DNA of 64,000 bases, taken from assembly GCA_020465985.1 (NCBI GenBank), contig JAANYP010002803.1, forward strand, positions 124,001-188,000, read 5' to 3'. Source of the DNA: Centrapalus pauciflorus (Eukaryota > Streptophyta > Magnoliopsida > Asterales > Asteraceae). Shown here one piece after another: positions 48,171 to 57,854 of this stretch (the first letter of the stretch is position 1; each line of letters opens with the position of its first letter). The notes under the pieces were generated by a model that did no database searches, was not told where the DNA came from, and saw only the letters and a list, made by a program, of their open reading frames with translations. The position numbers and the translations under genes are program-made.

Positions 48171-49754
48171 TAGTTTAATCTTGATTATGTAATAGTTTAG
48201 AGTTTAATATGTAATTGTATAAAGTATAAGGGCCTAGAATAGCATTTAGTAAACATGGAGAGTTGCAACTATTCGTAAGAGTCGCAACCCTTCGTGAAGA
48301 GGCACGTCCGAACCATTGTGTCGGTTCACACGCACCTCTTAGATTATTATAAATAGGAAGCATGTAAAGATTGTAAAGTGTGATTTCCAAGATTGTTATA
48401 ATAAAGATTAGTTTCGGTAAATCCTGTGAATGTTTTTAGAGAGTTTTCCCAACATTGGTATCAGAGCAACAGGTCCTACGATCCTGAATTCTCATCATTT
48501 ACCGAGAGACAGAAACAATCCAAGAAATACACCCGGCGATTAGAACATCGTCGTTAAGGAGATTGGCAAAAGAGATTGCCATAGATACACGGGGCAGAAG
48601 AACACAGAAGTATTCAACTACCAACCGACACCAAACAGTCAGATTGATTTCAAGAGACGGAGAATCTAGACAAGATTCAATTTAGAGAAATCAGAAGAGT
48701 TTCTCATCACAGTAGGCAAACCCCACAGAACCGAAGGCAACAAATTGAAGGCAACGAATTTTTCCAGAAAAAAACAGTAAGCCCCTTCGCACATTATTGC
48801 AACAGAGATATAGCAAACCCTAGAAATCAGTCAAAGGGGATATACCAGTACGTATAAGCCTCATACCGAAACCAATAGAAGCCAAAATCAGAAAATCAAA
48901 ACCTGATTTTAAAGAAGCCACCGCAGAAAAATCCACAGAAATAGTGCCATCACCGCAAGATTAAACCCACGGACAGAAAACCATCATCGTAGGAGAAACC
49001 CATGGACAAGAAAACCATCACCGTAGGAGAAACCCACGGACAGAAACCACCACCGTAGTGTCATCACCGTAAGAGAAAACCCACGGGCAGAACCAACGCT
49101 ACAGAAACACCATCACAGAACCACCACCGTAGAACCACCAATCGCCACCATCAAATAGAGGCAACGATTAGGGTTCTTGTTTTTGCCCCAAATCAGAAAC
49201 AGATCCGAGAATAGCCATAGCCACCGATTCGAAATAAACCGTCGGATAACAGAAGTTAGGGTTACAACGATTCGTCATCAAGGCAGCGATTAGGAAGAGA
49301 CATAGCACCGATTCATCGAGCATAGCATCAGGGTTGCACCGGTTCAAGAGAAGAGGGGTTATACCGATTAGGAGAAATCGGTTCAAAGAAAAGGAGCAAA
49401 TAGCAGTGTCGGTTCAAAGAAAAAAAAGCAAACACCAATTCAAAGCGTAGAGAAGAGTAAAAGCCCAAAGAGGGGAGCCCAACAGAAGAAGTAAAAGGCA
49501 AAAAGAAAAAACAGGTTTTTCTTTTCCAATTTTTAAATTTTAATATATATATTCTGATTATATATATTATTATTATTTTAGAAGTTAGACTTTAATTTAT
49601 TAGAAAAATAAATTAGAGATTGATATTTGCCATTACAATTTTCGTTAGAAAAAGATTAAATTATTTGAGAAATAATTGTGGTTAGATATAAAAATTAAGT
49701 TGAATTATTTCTTAGATTTATTTTGAGTTTAAGAGAAAATCAAATTAAAAGAGT

Positions 49755-50468
49755 ATGTCAGGAGATAAAAATAATGTTGTTGTCACAACATTATCATCAT
49801 ATCAATGTCCAATTTTGAAAAATATGAATTATACATTATGGGCATTAAGAATGAAGAAAATATTAGTGGCAAATGGAGTTTGGGATTTGATAGAAGAAAC
49901 AAATACATCAAATGAGATTGATGTAAAAAAGGATAGTTCAGCTTCTGCATACCTATTTCAAGGGTTACCAGAAGATTTGCAAATGCAAGTTGCGGGATAT
50001 GAAACAGCAAAAGAAATTTGGGATTCGTTAAAATCAAGATTTATTGGCACAGAAGATGTACAACAAGCGCACTCGCAACAACTAAAATCAGAGTTTGAAA
50101 AATTAGTGATGAAAGAAGATGAGACGATAGATGCATTTGCAGGAAAGTTAATGAGTATTATTTCGAAGGCTGCAACATGTGGATTAACATTTGATGAGCA
50201 AACAAAAGTACAGAAGATACTTAATTCAGTACCAGATAGATTTATACCAGTAGTAGCAACTATTGAGATGATTGCAGACCTAAAGACAGTAAAGTTAGAA
50301 GAAATTATCGGAAAACTTAAGACTTACGAAGAAAGGATTAAGTTTAGAAAAGGTAGTCAGGAATATTATAATGAGAAGTTGTTGTTTACACATCAAGGAA
50401 ATGATAGAAGTTATGAACACAACAATAGACGAGGAGGAAGAAATCAGACACAAGGAAGAGGCCAATGA
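49755..50468 (+). CDS. Gag-like capsid protein of LTR element B (copia-type)
   Basis: 237 residues. The N-terminal part has the pattern of plant copia Gag proteins: 'NYTLWALRMKKIL' near residue 24, then V-W-D-L-I-E-E. The middle (residues 105-200) has the 'LKSEFEKLVMKEDETID' and 'KVQKILNSVPDRF' stretches of the UBN2/retrotransposon-gag domain. The basic tail (RRGGRN) ends at an in-frame TGA. Its expected role is to package element RNA into virus-like particles in the cytoplasm. The zinc knuckle lies after the stop, in the same frame. The frame starts at the first ATG after an AT-rich leader, and the corresponding ATG context survives in element A. Confidence 0.85.
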   Translation: MSGDKNNVVVTTLSSYQCPILKNMNYTLWALRMKKILVANGVWDLIEETNTSNEIDVKKDSSASAYLFQGLPEDLQMQVAGYETAKEIWDSLKSRFIGTEDVQQAHSQQLKSEFEKLVMKEDETIDAFAGKLMSIISKAATCGLTFDEQTKVQKILNSVPDRFIPVVATIEMIADLKTVKLEEIIGKLKTYEERIKFRKGSQEYYNEKLLFTHQGNDRSYEHNNRRGGRNQTQGRGQ

Positions 50469-50696
50469 AGATTTGCAAGAGATAACAGAATTAAAGATAG
50501 TCATGATAAAGGAGGAAGAAACCCTGGAAATCAAAGCTACCAACGAAGAGATACTAGAGAGATAGAATGCTACAATTGTCACAAATTTGGACACTACGCT
50601 AAGAATTGTTCAGAACCAGATCATAGAAAAGAAGCCTCAAACCTCATTGAAGAAGACTTAGAACCAACGTTATTGATGGTTATTGATCAAGATTAG
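50469..50696 (+). pseudogene. Gag C-terminal zinc knuckle, separated by a stop codon
   Basis: After the TGA at 50466-50468 the same frame stays open for 75 codons to a TAG at 50694-50696. It contains a CCHC knuckle, CYNCHKFGHYAKNC (50568-50609, C-x2-C-x4-H-x4-C), used by Gag for RNA binding. One point mutation explains the split; read-through cannot be excluded from sequence alone. Confidence 0.85.
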
Positions 50697-50708
50697 ATCA
50701 ATAACAAG

Positions 50709-50713
<5 letters not shown>

Positions 50714-50763
<50 letters not shown>

Positions 50764-50766
50764 GAG
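50714..50766. repeat. (GA)n microsatellite
   Basis: About 25 AG/GA units in the 3' non-coding part of element B. The matching part of element A has short pyrimidine runs instead. Confidence 0.95.
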
Positions 50767-51835
50767 TAGACAAGGTCGAGATTGGACCAAAGAGAGTATG
50801 ATTGATCGAGAGTAGATGATCAATCAAAGAAAAACTGATCAAGAGTAGATCGTTTTTCTTAAAAGGAGAGATTCAAATAAGAATTGATCGAGAGAAGATC
50901 GTTTTTCTTAAAGTAGGTTAGAGAAACCGAAGATTTGATTCAGCAAAATCAAATACAGATAGAGAGACCGCATTTGAGACACAGATGGAGCATTTGAGAC
51001 ACAAATGCAGAGACAGTTAGAGAACCTAACAAGATTGAGATTGCACAAGCAAGAAGATGCAAGTGTTGAAGACAAACAGAAGAACAAAAGATTGAAGACT
51101 TGAAGAACAATCATATTAAGGGGGAGAATATTAGTTTAATCTTGATTATGTAATAGTTTAGAGTTTAATATGTAATTGTATAAAGTATAAGGGCCTAGAA
51201 TAGCATTTAGTAAACATGAAGAGTTGCAACTATTCGTAAGAGTCGCAACCCTTCGTGAAGAGGCACGTCCGAACCATTGTGTCGGTTCACACGCACCTCT
51301 TAGATTATTATAAATAGGAAGCATGTAAATATTGTAAAGTGTGATTTCCAAGATTGTTATAATAAAGATTAGTTTCGGTAAATCCTGTGAATGTTTTTAG
51401 AGAGCTTTCCCAACAAAAAATATAGATATATTTTCTAATCAGTACATAAGTTCATTTGGAAGCATGTTGAGTGTTTCTACTTCATAATATGTCTTTATAT
51501 GCTTTTATATATGTTCCTTAATTAAAGGCTCAAATTGCATAAAAACCTAGCATATAGTTTAATATAAAGACATTAAGATAAAGTACCTAGTTCAAGAATA
51601 TGAATATGCGAATTGAGTACAATAAGCCATTAAAACATATTATTGTTCTTATTTCATCATTTAATGAGTACCATGAACAAGTATACAGGATTAAGGGATA
51701 ATTACACGATTATAAAAATATATAACCATCACATATATGATTAGAATTATATAATTGGTCATAAGCTTACGAGAATTGGTTATAATATTCAATTGAAAGC
51801 ATAATCATGTCATAATGCCAATGTGAAGTACCATA

Positions 51836-51837
<2 letters not shown>

Positions 51838-51920
<83 letters not shown>
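51838..51920. repeat. (TA)n followed by (CA)n microsatellite
   Basis: About 30 TA units, then about 10 CA units, in insertion 2. Confidence 0.95.
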
Positions 51921-51921
<1 letters not shown>

Positions 51922-52474
51922 TACATATGCTTAATGGATGAATACAATTATATGAACATAGAAATCACACATGTCCATGAAAAATGACATAGATACTTAT
52001 AAGTCATTCAAATCATGTTCATATTTCATATATGACAAATAATACCATTGAACCTGAATGAAAGATTCTAAAGAAATTGATGGCCATATTCATCTCAATA
52101 TAATTAAAGTATGAGAATTTGAGATTAAATACCAAAGAATGAACTCTGAATATGCTATTCAGATGATAAAGACTAATAAATATCAGAAATGATATGATTA
52201 ATAGATTGAGCAATGCAAGAGAAGCTAAAAGTCATATTAAAGAGCAATAGTGAAGGCTGAAGCAAAGTGGCAAGCTGTCTGTAAGACTGATATAAGTCAG
52301 ATAGTGGTTCTAACCCACTATAGATTGTAAGCAACAGAGTCAGAAAGTACAATTAACCAGTAACAGTGAGTTGTAGATTTTACTTTAACTGCAAAGTATG
52401 TGAATTGAGACTTTTGTTGTTTTATTATGATTTTATTGGCCTTCTGATCCTGAGCATATTGATATTATCATAAC

Positions 52475-52850
52475 TAGGGGTGATCAACGGTTTGGTTTAT
52501 GGGTTCGTTGGTTTCCTCGGTTTGGTTTCTTCGGTTTGGAATTTTTTTTGTCCTAAACCAAAAAACAAACCAAACCAAATTCAAAGCTCCATAAACCAAA
52601 TTCGAATTCGGTTTGGTTTGGTTTGGTTTATAAACCAAATATTAAACAACAAAACTTTCAAACTTTTTTTAAATTGCCAAATACAATCCCAAAATATAAA
52701 GTTAACATACATAAAATCTATTACGTCAAAAGACATTAACCCTAAAAATATCATGTTTCGAAATAGCCTAACATTCAAACTACATATTATTTTCTTCTTC
52801 AATCATTTGCTCCCAACGGTCATTAATGACTTCACGGCTTCACGCATCAT

Positions 52851-52940
<90 letters not shown>

Positions 52941-53127
52941 GGTAATTCGGTTTAGTTTGGTTTGCTATCGGCTTGACCATAAACCAATCTAAAAACCGAG
53001 TATTATAATCGGTTTGGTCTGCAACCAAACCAAAAACCAAAATTTAAATTTGGTTTGGTTTTAATCGGATTCGGTTTGGTTTGGTTTTCGGTTTTCTTGG
53101 CGTTGGACCAAATATTGCCCACCCCTA
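52475..53127. mobile_element. hAT-type MITE with TAGGGGTG ends, copy 1
   Basis: It starts TAGGGGTGATC and ends GCCCACCCCTA. A perfect 8-bp duplication, atcataac, is at 52467-52474 and 53128-53135. Both subterminal regions are runs of 'ggtttggtttg' or its complement. A (TA)n tract of about 82 bases lies inside (52857-52938). The open frame across it is not a gene. Confidence 0.88.
52857..52938. repeat. (TA)n microsatellite
   Basis: About 41 TA units inside the hAT-type MITE. Confidence 0.95.
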
Positions 53128-54298
53128 ATCATAACATGTTTACTATGATTTGTTGAGCTGATCATTTTTTCTTCTAGCTTCTATTCATTGATGAGTCATT
53201 TGATTGTTAAGCTTAACACCACCACTATTTCTCAGTGTTGGGTTAATGTTAGGCTTATGATGTGCTGATTTACATGATGAAAGCACAAAGGGTAGCTAGA
53301 GCTGATCATTTTGATGATACCCATACATCAATTACTGGTAGCTAGCCCAGTACGTGGCTGGACCCCATTAATGATGCCGTGTGTATGATATTATCATTAT
53401 CCGAGCATTCCTTATGAATTTGTCTAAAAGTCTCAAGAGCAACAACAGTTTTATAACTGGGAGCTGAGCAAAGACGCGCATCAAAGAGCATTTATTGGCC
53501 AATGTCCCTTCGAGATTTGAGTTTTGCATGAGCCTAGTGCAGTGCATGAGCAATAGAGCTGAGCTGTGCATGAGCTGAGTGCAGTGCATGAGCTTTCCGC
53601 GTTTATAATTGCATGTTAAATGTGAAATTCTACATTCTCACTAAACAAATAAGCTTACCCCGTTGTTCCATTATTTTTCAGGTAAAGGCAAAGGATTGGC
53701 TGGACCTAGTTCATAGGTCAGGACTGTGAAAGAGCTTGAAGTGCCTTAGAACCTGTTTCAACACCTTGATACTTGACTCATGATAGAGCTTTGGGGTTCG
53801 GGGCTAGTTTATATTTTGTGCTTTGATGTAATAGTCTAGAAGTCTGTACCCTATTACTTAAAATTTGTCTCTGTTTGTAATTAACTTTAATTCCGCACTG
53901 TTAATTATTATCTTAGTTTCCCGATTAATATTGCATTGCTACTGGGGCCTAGTCTTAAGACCTTTGAGAAATCTTGGGTCTTACGCAGGATGTCCGTGAT
54001 GAGTTCCATACTGACGGTGATTCGCGATGAGTGATCACACGGGCTGACTGTCCCCAACCAGTCTTCAGAGCGTGTATACACGGCAGGGCTTGTAGCCAGG
54101 TCGCTCCTGAGCTATAGGGTTTTGCTAACCACTGCTGCGTGCGGTTTGTTAGCCGGGGAAGTGTCCCCACTGGGATTGTGATATACAGGGCTTCAGGATC
54201 TCATGCTCTTCCATGATTATACCTTATATGTGTGGTTGGTTGCCAGATCGAGCTAGAGTTGTGCATGTGTGTTATTTGTTATGAGTTTATTATGCAGA

Positions 54299-55575
54299 CA
54301 GGGCCGGTCCTGAACAGTTTAATGCCCTGGGCGAGATAGAAAAATAATGCCCTTAAAAACGTTAAAATACAACATACTTTTTTTAAGGGGTTTGGAACCT
54401 AGTCAATAGTTACAACTACAAATTAAGGAAATCAAAAACCAAAGAAACTATGAAATAGCAAAATTACATAAACATAAAAAATTCACATCTCAGTACCAAA
54501 AATCATAAACATATTTCAATTTTCACAGATCAATACCAAAAATCTTAATCATAAAATTTCACAGATGAGTATCAAAAATCAAAAACCAATTAAACTATGA
54601 AATAACATAATTACATATATATAAAAATTCACAGATCAGTACAAAAAATCATTAACATAAACATATTTCAATTTTCACATATCAGTACCAAAAATCATAA
54701 TCATAAAAATTCACATATCGGTACCAAAAATCAAAAACCAATTAAACTATGAAATAACATAATTACATAAACATAGAAATTCACAGATTATTTCAATTTT
54801 TACGGATAGTACCAAAAACCAATTAAACTATATTGAAGAATGGTTTGTTTTAACCTTTGACTAGTTCCAAGAATATGGTTGAAGCATGACTGACACCTAA
54901 TAAATTCTTTCGATAAAGGCATGAAAAGGCTAAATCTTTATGCCTCACTGTAATATATATTCTCTATTTCTCTTACGAAGCAAATGATTTATATATACCG
55001 TTGAGTGTTGTATGTTGAGGCCGACGACGACCGAAGACCTTCGACCGCCGACCGTAGAATAGCAGATGGGGGAACCGTCGACCGCTGCCGTCCGGCGTAC
55101 GCAGATGAGATTGAGACTTGAGAGTTTGAGACAGATCGATTGAGGGAGAAAGAGGGGTGTGAATCGAAGAATCGTGAGCGGTGGATGGCCAGCGCTGATA
55201 GCCCTTCCATTTTCTACGATCGTTGCGTGACCTTTCCTCTCCTACGTCCTCGGATTTCGCTTGACAGTTGGGGGAACCGCCGCCCGCCACCTAGGAAATA
55301 GGAATTCATCACTCCTCGCGTCCTCGGATAACAGCGTGAATTGATTGCAGGAACTTGAAGAGGGCGACCTATCCTTTGCCTCACGCGAATTAATTGCAGG
55401 AAACTGAAGAAGGAAATTGAAGAAGGCAGTGGTGCATGACTGATGGACCGGTAGATGAGTTTATTTTTGGGTCAAAATTGAACCTAGTATATCCAAAATT
55501 ACTTTAAATTTTGTTGCCCCTGTTTTATTGCTGCCCTGGGCTGAGGCCCAGCCCGCCCCCCTTGGGCCGGCCCTG
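54299..55575. mobile_element. hAT-type MITE with CAGGGCCGG ends
   Basis: It starts CAGGGCCGGTCCTGAAC and ends GGGCCGGCCCTG. A perfect 8-bp duplication, tatgcaga, is at 54291-54298 and 55576-55583. The interior has four to five direct copies of a 'cacagatcagtaccaaaaatc' type unit and a GC-richer segment (55000-55300) whose open frames I do not recognise. A degraded relative is in the CLC intron at 61265-61853. Confidence 0.88.
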
Positions 55576-55693
55576 TATGCAGAGTCTAACCCTCGCGTAC
55601 TCATGAGCTTTCCATATTACGTCTTTGAGTCTAACATGTTCAGGGAATAAGAAAGGGATTCGCAGCCGTAGCCGCCGGAATAGGACTTGGGAT

Positions 55694-56011
55694 TAGGGGT
55701 GAGCGACGAAGCCGATTTCCCGAACCTGACCCAGTACCGAACCGGGACCAGTACCGACCGATACCGAATTAATATATTTGGTTCGGTACCCGGGTTTTAA
55801 ATTAGTTAAAAATCGGTTTTCGGTACCCACGGTTTCAGTACCATATTTATCCCGAATCTCTTACTTCAGTTTCGGTACCATATTTATACCGAACCGGTAC
55901 CATATAAAATTAATTGGTTCGGTATTCTGTTCTTCCACATTTCTTATTTCGGTTTCGGTATTTTCGATTTTGGTACCGGTTCGGTCCGGTCCAGTACCGA
56001 GCTCACCCCTA
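55694..56011. mobile_element. hAT-type MITE with TAGGGGTG ends, copy 2
   Basis: It starts TAGGGGTGAGC and ends GAGCTCACCCCTA. A perfect 8-bp duplication, cttgggat, is at 55686-55693 and 56012-56019. The subterminal repeats are 'ggttcggtacc' units. Only 318 bp, with no TA tract. Confidence 0.9.
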
Positions 56012-56329
56012 CTTGGGATTTCTTGGAGATTCTTGTATCTGCTTTTGTGTAATGATAAAATTAGTACTGCATGTGATAGCATCTTTTGGGATTTTGTAAA
56101 TCAGTATTTTGCGTATGTATTCAGTCAATAGCCAGCAGTAGTATGTTAGCTTCCCCAGGGTTGTTAATTGCACCGAGCTTGCAATTATACTGTTAACCTT
56201 TTGTACGAAAGTTTTAAATTATCAGTGATTTGTATTATCTTTTGACACGTGTTACATGGATTATATGCGTTATTGCCACGTATGATATTATAATGACGTG
56301 ACATTTATGCGAAATGGGAGGGTGTTACA

Positions 56330-57850
56330 CCCGTCAACCTGCTATAACATGTTAACATACTTAAACCTATTTTGTAAAAACTACCAATGTATAAATTTTT
56401 TTCGATTAAGTCCCCCACTAATTTCTTTTTTGTTATTGATAATTTTTTTAACTATAATTAAATTATTTATTTACGATTTTATTATTTTCTTAAGGTTTAA
56501 AATTATTTTTTCGTATTTACTTTGAATTTTTTTTTATCTTTATATTACAATTATATAATAAATCATTGTTTATTTAATATTGTTATATGAAATCTTTTGA
56601 TTTTGAACTTTTCAATATAATAATATGAATCATTCTTATTTTTTTATTTTTTTTTTTCAAACTTTTAAAAACAATGATTCTTTCCGATTTCATCTTCCAA
56701 TAATAATAAATAGTTGTAACCTTTTTCGTTCGGAAAAACCAAAATGGATTACAGATTGTTCCGTTTGAAACGATAATCCATTGTGTTTTTTTCAAACGAA
56801 AATAACTACACTATTTATTAACGATTAAAACTTAAAAGTGGACGAGTTCGTTGTTTTTTCCGATTGGAAAAAAATCAAAATCAAAATAGGGTGCCATTTT
56901 AGTTAAGGGTTCATCATATTTTTGGATCGTCAAATTGTTGTAGCTATTTTCGTTTGGAAAAATGACATGAGTTGTAGTTTTATACAGTCACAAGTTTAAA
57001 AATTAGAATGGATCACATTTTTATTCATTTGAAATAATTAAAGGTAATTGAAGTTTTTTAGTTGAAGGATTTATAAGACAAAACAATTTAGTTGATGGAC
57101 TTAATCGGAAAAACAATCATAGATTTATAAAATACACGTCAGCAATTTGCAATCCGCTCATTAGGTTACTGGTAATTTTTTTTAAAAAAAACACCAAATT
57201 CGTGATTTTTATTTGGTTAAGGGATTTATCAAACAAAAAAAATTGAATGAGAGACTTAATCAAAAAAAATTTATAGTTTGATGGTTTTTTTTTTGCCAAA
57301 TTTTCCCTTAAACAATCAATTATATCGGATTTTAGTAGATGAACTTTTTAACAATTTGATTTCTCTAATGAAAAAAACATCTTAATGAACAAATTGATAA
57401 AATACTAAAAACATGATTTTTTTCATCAGATCACTGGCATCAAATTTCATAGTTTTAATAACAAAAAAAAATAATAATAATGTGAACGAAAATACTAAAA
57501 AATAACATTGATGAATCAAACTGATAAAATTGTGAAAACATGATTCATATTATTTAGCATTAACCTAAATAAATATGACATGAATATTATTACCGGTAGG
57601 AGGAAAGTTAGAAGACAAATTACACAACATATTAACATGCACAAAGTTGTGACTTCTTTTTTACAACTGAAAATAAAAATAAAAAATTAACAACAATATG
57701 AATCTCTTCTACTTTTCTCCTTGGCTTCCCTCAAAAACATTACTTCATAAAGAATAAGATCACACAACACTCACTCATAACAAGTTATAACCTTGTCGAA
57801 TGTCGAATAATACACAACCACCACTTTCGCAACGTTCTGCCACCTTACAG
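56330..57850. other. AT-rich intergenic stretch downstream of the CLC gene
   Basis: No coding region. It contains several scattered short repeats of the type 'ttgatggacttaatcggaaaaac' / 'taagtcccccact' in both orientations (56408, 57080, 57230). They suggest an old MITE whose ends I could not define. The last 200 bases probably include the 3' untranslated region of the CLC gene. Confidence 0.45.
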
Positions 57851-57854
57851 ATAT

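Larger units (their letters stand above)
48171..51415 (+). mobile_element. Non-autonomous LTR element B with gag-like frame
   Basis: The 5' LTR is at 48171-48454, lacking its first three bases, and the 3' LTR is at 51129-51415, starting TATTAG. The primer site TTGGTATCAGAGC follows at 48455. The purine tract attaagggggagaa is at 51115-51128. A 1.3-kb leader contains a minisatellite of about 30 bp at 48960-49100 (acccacggacagaaaaccat). One gag-like frame follows, and there is no protease, integrase, or reverse transcriptase. A (GA)n tract lies at 50714-50766. No matching target duplication was found. Gag-only organisation recalls plant TR-GAG elements. Confidence 0.85.
43760..53985 (+). mobile_element. 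LTR-type insertion 2 (TGTAACGACC…GGTCTTACG)
   Basis: It starts TGTAACGACC and ends GGGTCTTACG, with a perfect 5-bp duplication, cagga, at 43755-43759 and 53986-53990. The final base differs from the expected ACA end. The body contains a Helitron end (47333-47360), a foldback element (47391-48170), element B (48171-51415) and a hAT MITE (52475-53127). No pol frame is visible, so it may be another solo LTR enlarged by insertions. 44600-44800 carries imperfect 'taccgagacc' repeats. Confidence 0.65.
34677..56329 (+). mobile_element. Gypsy-like LTR split by nested insertions (net about 2.3 kb)
   Basis: It starts TGTAACACCCCGAC and ends GGGAGGGTGTTACA. LTR sequence survives at 34677-36184, 43685-43759, 53986-54298, 55576-55693 and 56012-56329. 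The blocks run in the same order as the minus-strand copy at 28900-30871. Intervening DNA is accounted for by insertions at 36185-43684, 43760-53985, 54299-55575 and 55694-56011, each with its own target duplication. No second LTR or internal region is seen, which suggests a solo LTR. The outermost flanks (tatta, cccgt) do not match. The gcggccgcgatc motif is at 35399. Confidence 0.75.

Noticed and set aside
48960..49100. Regular repeats of about 30 bp that could suggest a CRISPR-like array
   Set aside because: The units are imperfect, directly adjoining with no unique spacers, and lie in the leader of an LTR element in a plant genome.
54973..55290. 105-residue minus-strand frame in GC-rich DNA
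   Set aside because: It lies inside a bounded hAT MITE, with no recognisable domain and no splice or start support; kept only as a finding about possible capture.
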